Origin: Phytophthora colocasiae | Taxonomy: Eukaryota > Oomycota > Peronosporomycetes > Peronosporales > Peronosporaceae | Direction of reading: 5' to 3' | Length of the DNA stretch: 64,000 bases | NCBI GenBank assembly: GCA_018806915.1 | Contig: JAGKQI010000071.1 | Span: forward strand, 186,001-250,000 | Shown here: positions 51,701-63,389 of the stretch, piece by piece | How positions within the stretch are numbered: the first letter of the stretch is position 1 | Layout of the letters: every line of letters starts with the position of its first letter | The notes under the pieces: model-generated | What the model was told of the DNA's origin: nothing | The model's database searches: none | The model's input: the letters and a program-made list of their open reading frames with translations, nothing else | Made by a program: the position numbers and the translations under genes

Positions 51701-53129
51701 CTCTGGTGGGATCGCAAGCCTGTCAATTTGCTTGCTACCGGGGGAAGCATCGAGCAGAAAACTTGCGGTACGTTGGCAGCCGTGGCGGGTCGACTTTCAT
51801 GCACTAATATCTTGTGTTTTGTATGTGATGTCAAACATATGTAGAGCGTCGTTTACCTGGCGGGAAAAAGGTGATCGTGCCCTGCCCATCCGTGATGCGC
51901 GATTACCAGCGCTGGATGGGTGGGGTCGACATTCATGATCAACTGCGCCTCCAGCGCTATTCTGTTCAGCTGTCAGTTGTGTTTCGCAAATACTACAAAA
52001 CGGTGTTTCTGGGCCTGGTTGACATGGCCATCGTGAACGCATACATAGTCTTCAGAGAGGCCCGCAAGCTGCGTAACGAGGGACCGGCAGACCACGCTAA
52101 GTTCATGAGGATGCTGCAAGCGCAGCTGCTGGAGCTGACTGCTCGCGATTTCGTTGATGTGGTACGTTTGTTAGTCATTGTTGCATGATGAAAAATATAA
52201 CCGATACGTTGTTGCTCACAGACCATGTCACCAGCACCGCCGACGCCGTCTACGGAGCCGCGCCCTATCTCCAGTGAGCACAAGCTTACAGTGTTCCCTG
52301 ATTGGGATAAGGTTGTTGTCACGGCCAATGGGGAGAAGAAGAAAGGTAGAAAGCGCCCCCAGCACCAATGCAAGGTTTGTTCCTTACGAAAGCGCAGCAA
52401 GAAGGAGAGGTGCTCAAGCCGATTCTACTGTGAAGCCTGCAGCAAGGATGACGCCCGGTAAGGTTGTGAGTTTGCTGTATCATGTTTTACATCTAATGTG
52501 TGGCTTACGTACTTGCAGCATCTACCTGTGCGACCGAGTGCGCCCAAAACACTACCCAGGGAATGCGTTGACTTGCTTTCAGATCTGGCACTCCAAGTGG
52601 AACAATGGAACTGAGCGGCCGCGACCACTCATCGGCCGCGACATCCAGATGCGTGGGCTGGGGAAGAAGCGCCAGCGTCCAAGCGCCAGTGAGGAGGAGG
52701 AAGACGGGGAGGTGGAGGAGGAAGACGAGTCTGAGTAGCTCGTCTCTAGCTAGCTAACAGGCTAAGAACAATCCATGCCTTGCATTTCATCTACATACCG
52801 ACTTGCAAGCTAAACCACACGTCTAACTTATGCATGGCAATCTTCCACAGAATGTACAGATCCAGTAAAAAGTCCATATCCAACTCGGCGTATATACAAC
52901 ATGTTCTCTGATCGGCTCCCACCGCTGCCGTCTTTGACTACATGCTTGGATAAAGTCGTGTGAACGCACTGTCCGTTGTCCTCGATCCGGTTCAAAATTC
53001 TATAAAAAGGCTTCGCACTTAGAGGGAGCATACAAATTTCAAGTGTAGACTGGCTTTAACATGTAGTATTATACAACATGTTTGCGCCTTTACATCGAAC
53101 CGAAATTGGCGTGAGTACTGGGGGGTTAA
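48800..53129 (+). mobile_element. piggyBac-like element PB2, complete, inserted in the LINE
   Basis: Inner element 48804-53125 (4,322 bp) between TTAA at 48800-48803 and 53126-53129. Ends CCCTCCAGTGCTTACCG (left) and inverse of CCCCCCAGTACTCACGCC (right). Subterminal palindromes AACATGTTGTaaaagACTACATGTT (about 48856) and its counterpart near 53062. The LINE frame is seamless across the excised site. Confidence 0.94.
49053..52738 (+). CDS. PB2 piggyBac-like transposase, eight exons, intact
   Basis: Exons 49053-49699, 49759-49842, 49919-50388, 50462-51161, 51343-51767, 51845-52161, 52222-52457, 52519-52738, all with GT-AG introns and matching phases; total 3,099 bp, 1,032 residues plus stop. 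Basic Arg/Glu-rich N-terminus with RRREKEEK-type coiled-coil, an acidic stretch (EEEYEGDEVEGESGDQESDDD), then the DDE_Tnp_1_7-type core (FFFFMTRSLWSRIAYES, NLHFSNNTDPRAGRDRAWK) with likely catalytic Asp in LSFDEAVIPSRSR, VVTDRFYTS and MGGVDIHDQ. C-terminal Cys-rich ribbon (CKVCSLRK, FYCEACSKD, YLCDRVRP, CFQIWH) and an acidic tail. No stop or frameshift found, so it may be a functional transposase that excises and inserts at TTAA. Confidence 0.88.
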
Positions 53130-55824
53130 AGTCACGGCACACCCTAGAGCCCACATCTCGTTGGCCACAGTTTCCAATACATCCCAGTGCTGCTTGCACG
53201 TCTCCGATCCCAATTCCACGAGCCGCCTCGGGGGTCGTCTACGCTGTAATCTAAATATCTCTTCTTGCAATTCCTCGCATTGAGTAAGTGTCGAGTTTGT
53301 TTCCTCCTCCCCGCGACCCCACCTAGAGACGAAGATATCCCAGTGTGCCCTTGCCTCTGGACATCCCCACACCAGATGCGCCGTACCGTTGTCCGTCCTC
53401 CCTTGGCATGCTCTTGCCAGGCAATGGTGTCCATTCGTCTGACCGTTCCACAGTCGCAGCCTATTGTGCTTGAGACGGACTATGGTCTGCATCTGGTAAG
53501 CAGTGATCGCTGCCATTGAGTGAACCTGCTTCCAGCTCAGCTTCCCTACCGCGCTTGCTATCCTCTCCTCATGATTTATCCATTTCAACGAGGCGCCCTC
53601 CATTAATACCTGCGCCTTCCGCGCCCTGTTCGCCCCTACCACCTTACGATAGTCGTTTCTAGACTGTCGCCACCGCCGCTTACCAACCCATAGCGGCCTC
53701 AATTTCGTTAGCCACGGATGTGGTACCACCCGTACCGTTTGTAGTTCTACCCCCAGGAAATTTGCTATGGTGCTTTCCACCTTTTCAATGCCTGAATCCA
53801 TGTCCAATACCGTTTCTGTCGTACTCCAAGTGTGCCTTAGCTGAGCCCCGCCCTCACTAATCACCTCAAAGACGTGATGCTCGTCTTCCAGCCCATGGTC
53901 GACGTGGAGTGCATTCTCTCTCACCACCGCCGAGGCCAGCTCCGGGTAGTTGGCTAGCAAACTCAACGCTATTTCCCTGAATTTGTGTGCATCACCACTC
54001 GTCATTGGCAAGTCATGCCCAATCGGTGTGAAGAGAATGCCTCCTCCAGCTAATCTTTGAACCATCATTACGTCTGCCACCCGTTTATTTCTGATGCCCC
54101 CAACTAGGACGCTGAACGATTTCCACTTCACCTCGTTTCCTTGCGCGTCCATCAGCCAGATATCTCGTAATCTCAGATGCATAATCGTCTCTACGATGCA
54201 TGCACCCCTCTCGTTCTTTCTAGTTATCCTTTGCTTCGTCATCATTGACTGCAGCCCCCCTCCGCATGTTACACACATGCCGTCCCTGCTCCAGCGCGTC
54301 TGCAGCCCATTGTTGTGCTTCATGGCCGCCCTCAGTCGCCCAACACCTTCTTTTTCGTCCTCCTCCGTTGTGGTTGAGCAGGATACGTGGAGTGCCAATT
54401 CCACCCATGGCCGGCCTGTCTCTTGGAGACTCTGATAAATCTTCACAGCTGGGACTCTCCTGCTTGGCGTCACGTGATAACTTGCTGTACCGTTCTTGCT
54501 TTGCATGATGATCCCCACTAGTTGTCTGAGCCTCTTGCCCGTGACCGCCCACTCACCCATTTCTGCTGCGCTCATTGCAATCAGCTCCGCCTGTATATTT
54601 GGGACGCCCAATCCCCTTCCTTTACTGGTCGCTCGGCCACACACGCTGGAATCCACCCGACTACCGCTTTGTGGTACTGTGAAGCTGGCCTGCCACACGA
54701 AGTTGCGAATCCTTGCCTCCGCTTGCGCGACCAGTTCCTTCGACGGCCACGCATGTCGTGCTACGTACATAAGTTTTGGTACAATAATCGCTTCCGCTAT
54801 TGCTGCTCTCTGCTGCACTGTGTGTGTCTTGGTCTCCGCTAGCGCTAGTCTTACTCGCAGGGATGCAAAGGCCCGATCCCACGCCTCTTCCACTGTAGCT
54901 GCTGCTCCGGTGACATGTCCTAGATACCGAGTAATTTCGGCTTCCTTGATGGGGTAATCTTCCTCCTTTTCCGGCGTCTCTGAGCGATCGTCGTTTTCAG
55001 CATCTTCTTCGCCGAGCCGTATGGCTACACACTTATGGATGTTCAGCTTCAACCCTGACACCCCAGAGAAGCGGCGAACTACTTCAATAACTTCCCTCTG
55101 CATGTGCTTATGGGCGATGTAAATTGCCGTATCATCTGCATACCCCGCTATTCTCAGCCGCGCTTTCAAATCGTCATGTTCTAGTGTGATACCTCTCAGA
55201 CCCCGGCAGCTCTCGATTTCGTCGTACAGTAAGTCCACTGCCAAGATGAACAGAAGCGGAGCAAGTGGACATCCCTGACGAATGCCACTGGAAACCTGCA
55301 CTTTCCTCGACAATACCCCGTTGGCCATGAATTGAACAGTCGTATTCGCATGCATCGCCCGCACTAGAGCACAAAACTCATCTGGAAAACCTTTAGCCTT
55401 GAGCACCGCCAGAAGAAACTCGATCTAGTGAGTCATATGCCTTGGCAAAATCCAGGAGTAGCGCTTGCGCCTGGGCCAGTTTCGGATCATTCCTGCACTG
55501 CAAGTGCGCCGCCTCCAGTAGATCAATGGCCTCGTGAATAGTACGGCCCGGTGTGAATCCGAACTGGGTAGGATGTACGATTCTTGGTATGTGGCGCCTC
55601 ACCCTCCACGCCAGGATTCTAGTAAGAATCTTGTAATCGGTATTTAACAGGGCTATCGGTCTGTAGTTTCGTGGGTTGCTTCGATCACCCCCTTTCGTTA
55701 TGCTGAAGATGTATGCTTCAAGAAAGCTTGCAGGCGTCGTGCTCTCTTTCAGGCAGTCATTGTACAATCTCACAAGCACTGGAGCGACCGCTTCCACGTG
55801 ATCCCGGTACCAGTCATTACCCAA
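53130..55824 (-). pseudogene. LINE reverse transcriptase and downstream region
   Basis: RT in two frames: 55393-55824 (ITKGGDRSNPRNYRPIALLN, QFGFTPGRTIHEAIDLLEA, LLLDFAKAYDSLDR) and 53130-55406 (SSGIRQGCPLAPLLFIL, catalytic AGYADDTAIYI, LKLNIHKCVAI). A long C-terminal region follows with a Cys motif-like stretch (CVTCGGGLQSM, HCLARACQG, HLVWGCPEARAHW) before the PB2 site. A frameshift near 55400 separates the two halves. Confidence 0.87.
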
Positions 55825-57475
55825 GGCATCTGGTCCACAAGATTTCCCGGCTTCCCGCCTTAATCGCTGCCCTCACCTCAGGCTCTGAGATTTCTGCTAC
55901 TGTTTCACTTAGATCTGTCACCTTCCATTTTTGTCTGTGCCGCTGTAGAAACTCTGTAGTGTCTGCTGCACTCTCAGCTTTGTCGTTAAAAATCGGCTCC
56001 CAACTATCCGCCAAAATATTCGCTTTATCCTGTGGATCTCTGCGCACTCCCTCAACTGAGCTTGTCAGCGTTGGAATAATGTTGTCCCCGAACTTGGTGC
56101 AAATTCTGTTAAAGAAGTGTTTCGTTGATGCTTTGGAGCGCCCAGCGTTCTTTAGCACCAACACCCTTCGTCGTCCACGTCTTCGTGCCTCCTGCACTTG
56201 ACGCAGCGAGTCCTCCAACGCCGTCCTTGACTCGTCTGTCTCCGCATCGCCATACCCACATGCCTCAATCTTCTTCTTCAGCCGGCGTATTCGCTGGCGG
56301 TAACCCTTAGTCATGCGAGCTCTTGCCTCCCGTTTTAACTGTGCCATTTCTGTGGTCAGATCTCTCTTGAATAGATCCCATGCCGTTGCTGTCTCCGCCG
56401 ATCCAAGCTTCGTCATCAATTGGCGCAGTTCTTTCAAACGAGCGGTTGCTAAGTTCGACGTCGCAGCCTGGACGTATGCTGGAGCAGGATAAAGCTTTGG
56501 CCGCTTTTTTACTCTGATGACCCCTTGTGGTGCATGGACTTCAAGGAGCACCGCTCGATGATCCGTACGACAAGGCGCTTCCGCTAGCTTCACGCTGCGC
56601 ACCCATTTTTTGGCCGCTACGCGAACGTAGAATCGATCCAGCCTTGAAGTCGAGATCTCTCCGCTCTCCATTTTGTGCTTGTAAGTGTGATGTGTGCTTG
56701 CGTAGGCGTCCAACGCTCTAGCCTCTCTCGTTACCGGGAGATTGTAATGGCCCGCATCTACTAAGTCCAATTGATCTACTAGCCCACGTAGCTCCTTCGC
56801 CCCACAGTCACGCCTAGTAGCTCCACCTCCTCTCCTGTCCTCCTTTTGGTGCAATACACAATTAAAATCTCCACCCATGATAATGTTCGCTTCCGCCGGG
56901 AACTGCACTCGACGAAGCTGCTGAAAAACAATATCCGTGCAGCTCCTATTGACGGCGCGTAAATATTTACCATCAAAACATCTTTCCCTTTTAGCTCTCC
57001 ACGGATCATCATCACGTGCGCATTCCAATGCTCTTTACCCCACGGCGCCGCATTCTTCATCGCTCCATAAGGGTTGACTAAAATCGCAACGCCCGCGCTC
57101 CGTCTCCTTCCCTGCCGACCAAAACGACAGTTTGCTCGCCATTGTGTATCGATAACCCCACATCGCTGCGTATTTCTCCGAAGCAGTGTTGTGTTCGTAC
57201 TCCTTCAAGTGTGTCTCCTGTAGGAAGACCACGTCCTTCTGTCCTCGTTCTTGTTTCTCCTTCAGCCCCTGTAAGTGCACCCCAATCTCTTCCAGGTGCG
57301 TGGCCAAGCCTCGTACATTCGTAGTCATGATCCCGATAGTGAAATCGTCTCTATGTTGCTCAGCCCTCATCTTCTGTCTTTGTCTCTGTCTCACTGATTT
57401 CTTGTGTTTCTCGAAGTCAGCCTTCAATGCGCTGCTACGCTCCGTCCCCGTGTTCGGCAAATAATGATCTAACAT
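55817..57475 (-). pseudogene. LINE EEP (APE-type) endonuclease
   Basis: Start frame at 57475 (TIGIMTTNVRGL, VVFLQETHLKEYE), a shift near 57045, then 55817-57028 with IIMGGDFNCVLHQKEDR, TSRLDRFYVRV and CRTDHRAVLLEVHAP. These are the N, E, DxN, D and DH signature positions of exonuclease-endonuclease-phosphatase nucleases that nick the target DNA. A basic helical linker (RARMTKGYRQRIRRLKKK) leads to RT. Confidence 0.87.
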
Positions 57476-57526
57476 CGAGGTCTGTGTCCCTGTCGTAATA
57501 TCCTCCTCGGTACACCTTCCTTGTGT

Positions 57527-58625
57527 TTACAGCTCAGTGGCAGTATTTTGTGTCTGGTTTGCTGACGTCTTCGCCGCAGTGTCTGCTCCAGAGTGTTCCC
57601 CGTCAGCCTCCTTCTTTACTCGAGGAGACGGCTCGATGTTACGCAAGTCACACTGCTCGTCCTCACCCTCGGAAATCTGTGTACTAACTGCTGCGGTTTC
57701 CTCGTCCGACTTGCAGTCTGCTTCGGCCTCCTCATACTCTTGCCGCTCCTGTCTGCTCGTCTTTACTGCTTTACGTATTGCCTTCAGCTCTCTGGTAGCA
57801 ACTCTCACTATTTCTCTGTTGTCTTTTGGCGTATAGTCGATCGGTGGAAGCTTGTACTTGATGATAATCGTGTTTATCACCCCTTGCAATCCCACTCGAG
57901 CCTCTCTATAGCTCCCGAACCGGCTCTTGTTGTAGATCACGGACTGGAAATGGTGCCCCTCCGACGTTGACAACCTCAGCAGCATTACCAGCGGCAGGTG
58001 ACCGGCGGTGACCATTTCCTCCAGCATGTTCATTGCATCCTGCGTTCCCATCGGCAGGATCAAACCCGTGTCCACAGCTGTCCCATGAAGGCCCATTTCC
58101 TGTTTGTATGAGTACGCCTGCATCATGGCTTGGCCATTGTCATCAACCTGGAGCACATTAATGACTTCGCGCGTAAGTATCGCCATTGCCTTGACACGGC
58201 CGGTCGCACCCAAAATTTCTGCGAGACTGTAGACTTCACCGATTTGCTTCGTTGGGCCGCATAATGATCCGCAACCGCTCCAATACGCTCAGTGTGCAGA
58301 CTGTCCGAGTTGCCGTGCCATCCGCAGTTCTCTACCTCTGCCTGAAATTCCGCCGGGCTCAGTCTGGCTTCTTCGGACAAATTTGCGATCATGTAGTTCA
58401 GGACTTGTTTTTTGATCTCGTTAGCTGCATCAACTACCTCTCTTGAAAGCGGCGCGTGCCCAACTGATTCATTCAACCGTGACCCATAAAATGCAAGCCA
58501 TCCACACTGCCCTGAGGCCGGAACGTCCGCGACCTGCCCACCTAAGATTGCCAACCATGCCTCCAGCGGGGCACCATTGTCCGTTGGGGCTTTAACCGAA
58601 GTCAATCGAAACTCCTCATGTTCCC
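57527..58625 (-). pseudogene. LINE OTU-like cysteine-protease region
   Basis: Joined in frame to ORF1 once the 58630-59611 insertion is removed. 58123-58625 carries ADVPASGQCGWLAFYGSRLN (candidate catalytic Cys at codon 58504-58506), and 57527-58213 carries SEGHHFQSVIYNK (candidate His near 57945-57960); the two are separated by a frameshift near 58205. Spacing and motif shapes fit the OTU family, though the usual Asp two residues before Cys is replaced by Ser-Gly context. An acidic tail follows, with stop at 57527, 52 bp before the endonuclease frame. A viral or cellular OTU protease removes ubiquitin; activity here is only inferred. Confidence 0.6.
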
Positions 58626-59615
58626 TTAACCCTTCAACCCCCGTCAAAAAATCGAGGGGTATATTTTGATCATTATGTTGGAGCCACCAACATAATTAGT
58701 CTTGATGTTTGTATATGTCTACTCTAAGTACGATTTTGTTGGCGGGAGGGGTAGGGAAACTACAGTTTCTGTTCTCGTGTAAAGACGGGCGACCTCTAAC
58801 ATATTGCGCTATATGTAGGCAAAATCGCCAAGTACGATCCAGTATGATGGAGGATCCAACCTTCAGAAATGCACTTTTTATTAAAAATCAAGTTTTTGCA
58901 CGAACACAAGTTCATAAAATGCATGCCTCAGTCGTACAAAGAGAGTGTATAAGGAACGCATCACTTGCTTACTCACCTCACGCATGTACCTTTGTATTTA
59001 CGTATTATTATAAAAATATGGCTGTAGCTAGACATGCTTGGATTTACTGGCACGATCAAACTGAAGACGACGTATATGACAGTCATGCAAAGGTCACTAG
59101 ATTACAGTAAAATATAATGCACTTGAAATAATTTCCTCAAAAGTAGCAGCACTAGTAGTGTTATTCCCATCAATCTAAATCAAGATATGTACAGAATGGG
59201 CCCTGCTTGTGAGAACAATCAAGGCCAGTGATGCGCTTAGAGGGGGTACAATCTAATGGGAAATGTATTGACAGGAATTTATGTTCTTTGTTAACGAATT
59301 AGAAAGGGCTTTGCAAAGTAATGATGCACATAGCAAGGAAACAGCACCGTATTTCGTTACAGATCAGATAATGTTCTGTCTTTATCCATTTGTGTCGGTT
59401 TTCTCCTTTCGATTCGACCTACCCCTGTGCATCGCCACTTCTCTCTCACTTTTTTTCCACTTGTTTTTAGTATTGAGCTGCTTCCAATACAAAAATATAG
59501 TCTAAATTTGAATATGTTGGAGCCTCCAACATGCGTATAGATGCTGTGGTTAGGTTTTCAAGAGCTATACACCCATTATGTTGGTGGCTCCAACATATGG
59601 GGGTTGAAGGGTTAA
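58626..59615. mobile_element. Non-autonomous piggyBac-type element inserted in the LINE
   Basis: Inner element 58630-59611 (982 bp) between TTAA at 58626-58629 and 59612-59615. Ends CCCTTCAACCCCCG and inverse GGGGGTTGAAGGG. Subterminal palindromes of type TTATGTTGGagccaCCAACATAA (58673) and TATGTTGG...CCAACATA near the right end, the same core as PB1. A 133-codon plus frame (58709-59110, MYMSTLSTILLAGG) is inside; I do not recognise it. Confidence 0.87.
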
Positions 59616-62176
59616 GCTTGTTCGGTTATCCGTAGCACCCACCTCGACTTGAATTTCGCTCGGCTTGTTAACACTCTCTCCACTGCTGCTGTTTATTGTC
59701 GTTCGAGTCCCCTCCTTTGTTGACCTTCCTGCCTCTGTCACTTCAGTAGATACACCCTCTCTCTGCAGGAACTGATGGATGTACTGTTGAGTGGATGCTT
59801 TAGACGCAGTCGTGGTGGGTGAATCCACCTCCCCTCCTCTGGAGGTTTCCCTAATGCCTGCTGCATACTTCCTCGCTTTCAGTTCCTTGCCATTACGGAC
59901 ATCGTCATCTCCTGTCCACTCATCTGGGGCGCGTCGCTTGGGGACACACTGCGAGCTCCAGCACGCTCCGTCTCCTGATCTGCCTGGCCTCTTGCGCCGC
60001 CTCGCCTGGACTCGCTTCGGACTCGTCGAATGGATGGCTTCCCGGCTCCACTCTCCCCTCGCTCCTTAGTCTTGTAAATGTTTGCACCGCCGTGCTTTTT
60101 ACCTCTGCCCAGAGCCTTTTTTGTAGGAGACCGACCCCGTGGTTTATTGGTGGGCAGTGTCCCTAACGTAAACTCTCCACCTCCATCGGCAGCTGGCTTT
60201 TCCTCTTCTGACCTGTCCGGCGAGACCTCTGTCATCTCGGCGTCGCTAGCCTCTTTCATCTCCTCCATTTGGTCCTCACACGCTGGGTTCCGTAGCTGCT
60301 CCCAGTGTGATGGTAGTGAGGGCCCTTCTACTTGCCCAGTACCTCGTCGTTTAGTGGGTGACTTGGTTCTAGCCCTATACTTTTTCTTTGCAGTCACAGT
60401 CTCTGAGGCTTGATCTGCTATGCTGTGAGAGCTCAACATTTTACGAAGCTGCTCCAAGGTGCGTGGGACAGCTCCTCTATGAGAAACCACATTCTGATCC
60501 GTTCGAGACGGTAAACTGTCTGTAATCGTCATCGTGTGCTCTGACCGTTGCCGCTCAACCTCCGCAGGCACTGTTTTGCAGTATTTGGTGGAATGCTCAG
60601 GCGAGTAGCATGCACGACACGGCCAGTTGAGCTTTACTTCGTGGTGATAAACGACCAGTTCCACTTCGTTACACCGAATGATCGCTAGGGAGCGCATCTG
60701 CCGGGGCATGCTCCTGCCTTGATTCGAACGATCCACTGCTTGTCATCCAGCCCGTATTCCTCCGCGTTCGTGTGGTGCATTTCTTGTACATCCAGCTTCA
60801 TTTTGGACGCTAGGATCCAGTACAAGTCCTGAGAGGTAACAGATCCTGCTCGTACAGCCACCGTGAAGAAATAGTAGTCTAGCTTGACCATTTCCTTAGT
60901 CACCCTTGCTCGCTCTCGCTGCTGTTCATAGTCTACCAGTTTGAGGAGCTTTCTAGCCAAAGGAACTTCCCAGCCCACCCATTTTGCCGCACTCTGCTTT
61001 CCCTTGAATGTTACCGTGACCACCCTCGAATTCGCGTCCACCGCAATGCGTGAGATGGCCTGCTTGAATTGTATGATTTCGGTTTTTTTGCAGAGCCGCT
61101 GCCTCTGCCCCAGCGTAGATAAGTGCCATGATCGCCTGTTTAGACATACCGTCTCCAAAACGCTGTCCTGGTGCGAGGTGGGCATATAGTGGATACTCTA
61201 TTGCCAGAAAAATATCCGTAAAACACGCTAGCTCTCGCGCAGACATTGATTGCACCAAGAAAGGCGGTGGAGCTGGTACTTCTAGTTCATGGTTCAGTAT
61301 CATCAGCAGCGCCTGATCCTCCTCCTCCGTTCGTTTGCGCAGCGTTGTCAGAGCGACCGCCGGAGCTAGACATAACTCCATTAGGCGCTGATGCTTTACC
61401 GACTGTTTCAGAGTACCTTGAAGTCCCTTGTTTACTGCGCCTAAGTACGAACCCGCCCCCGCTGGGTCCTCCTCGGTGTCTCCTTGTTTTCCCTTTTCAA
61501 TCTTCAGGAAGCGCAGCCTCATTTCAATCTCGCCTTGCTGCAGCTTCGCCTCCACAACCCACGACCACATGAGGTCCGTAAACTTTTCCAGATGGTCATC
61601 GTTCCCAAAGTCCCAGTAACTGATTATTCCCTTGTACCTCTCCTGTTGGGCAGGTGAAGCTTCATCTTTCCAGCTACTCCTCAGTTGGTGCTCTCTCAGC
61701 GGAGAACCGTCTCTTATCATCCGTTTCACATACCCGCAAAACCTCCTTTCCGCCGCCATGTCTCTCAGCCGTAGTGCCGTCTGGCCTACATAGCGCGGAG
61801 ATGCATGATGCTCCAAATACGCTCGGAGCTGCGCAAAAACCGCCTTCCCGTCCCCTTGCGCGGCGTCACCCCAGCTTCTCACTCTGCTACCGACCCCTGC
61901 CGAGGGTTGGACCGTTTAGTAGCCCCTACTAGGTTTCACCCTGTCAGGACGTCGCTGAGCTTCTCCCTCATCTTGAGGCCTGGTCTCACCAGCTTCTGAG
62001 CCAACTTCCTTCCATTCGTCTCTCGAATGCTGCTCCCCCGTTTGGATGTCCTTCTTCCTAGCTGCTTCGCCTTTCATTTTCACGCAACGCCGTTCTCCTT
62101 CGCTTGTCTTGGTCTCGGTCGCCGCCTTGGTCTCCGACACCGCCTTGATCTCGGCTGCTGCTGTATTCGCGCTCAT
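59616..62176 (-). pseudogene. LINE ORF1 with CCHC zinc knuckle
   Basis: Begins at 62176 (MSANTAAAEIKAVSETKAAT), interrupted by an in-frame TAA at 61916, then open to about 61100 (YVGQTALRLRDMAAERRF, YWDFGNDDHLEKFTDLMW), with frameshifts near 61100, 60710 and 59885. Contains a fold region VVTVTFKGKQSAAKWVGW then a knuckle CRACYSPEHSTKYC at about 60640-60600, then Ser/Lys/Arg-rich sequence (RGRSPTKKALGRGKKHGG). RNA-binding role inferred from the knuckle. Continues into the OTU-like region beyond the insertion at 59612. Confidence 0.75.
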
Positions 62177-62333
62177 GCGTCTTTCACCAGCGACCGTTCA
62201 CTGTTTAAACCTTAAGATTGTATACCGGGGGGTTTCTGGGCCTTCCAACCGCCCCCCCCCGATGCAACTTGCTGCTGCTTGGCTGCTCTTGATCAGGCTT
62301 GGTCTTGAGCAGGCGCCGCTAAATTGGGAAGTG

Positions 62334-62348
62334 TTATACGGCCTTGTT
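62334..62348. repeat. LINE target site duplication, 5' side
   Basis: TTATACGGCCTTGTT, identical to 47881-47895. Confidence 0.85.
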
Positions 62349-62407
62349 CACTGCAAGCCAGGGAAGTGGGTACTAAAAATACGCATGACAAAGAACTCGA
62401 AAAGAAC

Positions 62408-62479
62408 GACCTTGATGGGACTCGAACCCACAACCCCCTGATTAGAAGTCAGATGCGCTATCCATTGCGCCACAAGGTC
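62408..62479 (-). tRNA. tRNA-Arg, anticodon TCT
   Basis: 72 nt, minus strand, intronless. Perfect 7-bp acceptor stem GACCTTG/CAAGGTC; D arm GCGC...GCGC around AATGGATA; anticodon stem TCTGA/TCAGG with loop CTTCTAA (anticodon TCT); T arm GTGGG TTCGAGT CCCAT. No encoded CCA. T-rich stretches follow on the minus strand (TTTT at about 62400, TTTTT at about 62379) and can serve as pol III terminators. The only clear host gene here. Confidence 0.96.
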
Positions 62480-63217
62480 ATTATGCTATCGACATAAAAC
62501 AAAATTCTACCACTAGTTTATTCTTAAGCACCTTCTAAATTCGAGAAGGGTTTCGTGTTTCACGGTAGATACTCTGAATATCTCAGGATGACAATGATCT
62601 GTCACAGTGGATAAACGACAATTATTATGTAAGTACAGTCAAAATGGATTTTAGATTTTGTTGGCGATGTTTTTTTTTAGATAGCGTGAAGGGCTTTTGT
62701 ATGATCTATGGCGGCCTATTGTGTCATCATATACTCTCAGGATGAAAATTTTACTTCTAAAGAAATCGTCGTGTAAAAATGATGATTTGTATGGAAATGT
62801 GGTGCACACTGCACAATGATCTCCACGAACATGCAAAATGTAACTCATGCGAGACTCAAGTGATTTTAGTATTAAAAGACAAGGTACAGGCAGGGTTTGA
62901 CAGAAGTTGTAGATTGTAGTAGACCATTAGCAGTAATAACGGATTTTACCGTACAAGCCCCGTAAGAAATAAAAGCCCGGTCCCAAAATTAGCTTACATC
63001 TCAAAGTATAAAAGCCCTGTATCAAATACAAACCCGCACTACCGCGAGGTTGGCAGGCGTCATCGGGTGTGGGATGTCGCCCACAAGCTCACACCGCCAC
63101 ACACTTCTAGAGATGCAACTGGAACGAAGGTCTCAACGCACATTAAAGACAAATTTTGTCTACAAACATCTTACCACACACCCTCATGCTTAGGGATGGG
63201 TTGCGAAAATAAAACCC
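62480..63217. other. Intergenic, no gene seen
   Basis: AT-rich sequence with no supported reading frame or RNA gene. Confidence 0.4.
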
Positions 63218-63319
63218 GATCGATCGATTCGATCAAATCCGATCATGATCGATTGTGATCCGATTGGCTGATCTATCGATCACTTTTGTTCCGATCGGAT
63301 TCAATCGGATCGGATCGAC
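63218..63319. repeat. GATC/CGAT-rich cryptic repeat
   Basis: About 100 bp packed with CGATC, GATCGAT and CGGATC words on both strands, self-complementary in many registers. Similar in character to 35505-36070. Confidence 0.7.
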
Positions 63320-63389
63320 AAGTTCACAGCCTTGTGTAAAAACGTTTTTAGGCCAATATATTTTTATTATACAAAATCTGTCATCTTTG

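Larger units (their letters stand above)
47896..62333 (-). mobile_element. Long LINE (APE-RT-RNase H) with OTU-like region, split by two insertions
   Basis: Minus-strand non-LTR element between 15-bp direct repeats. Order: 5' leader, ORF1 with CCHC knuckle, OTU-like cysteine-protease region, EEP endonuclease, RT, RNase H, short 3' end without an obvious poly-A. It is interrupted by PB2 (TTAA at 48800 and 53126) and a smaller piggyBac-type element (TTAA at 58626 and 59612). Without them it would be about 9.1 kb. Several frameshifts and one stop in ORF1. Confidence 0.9.
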
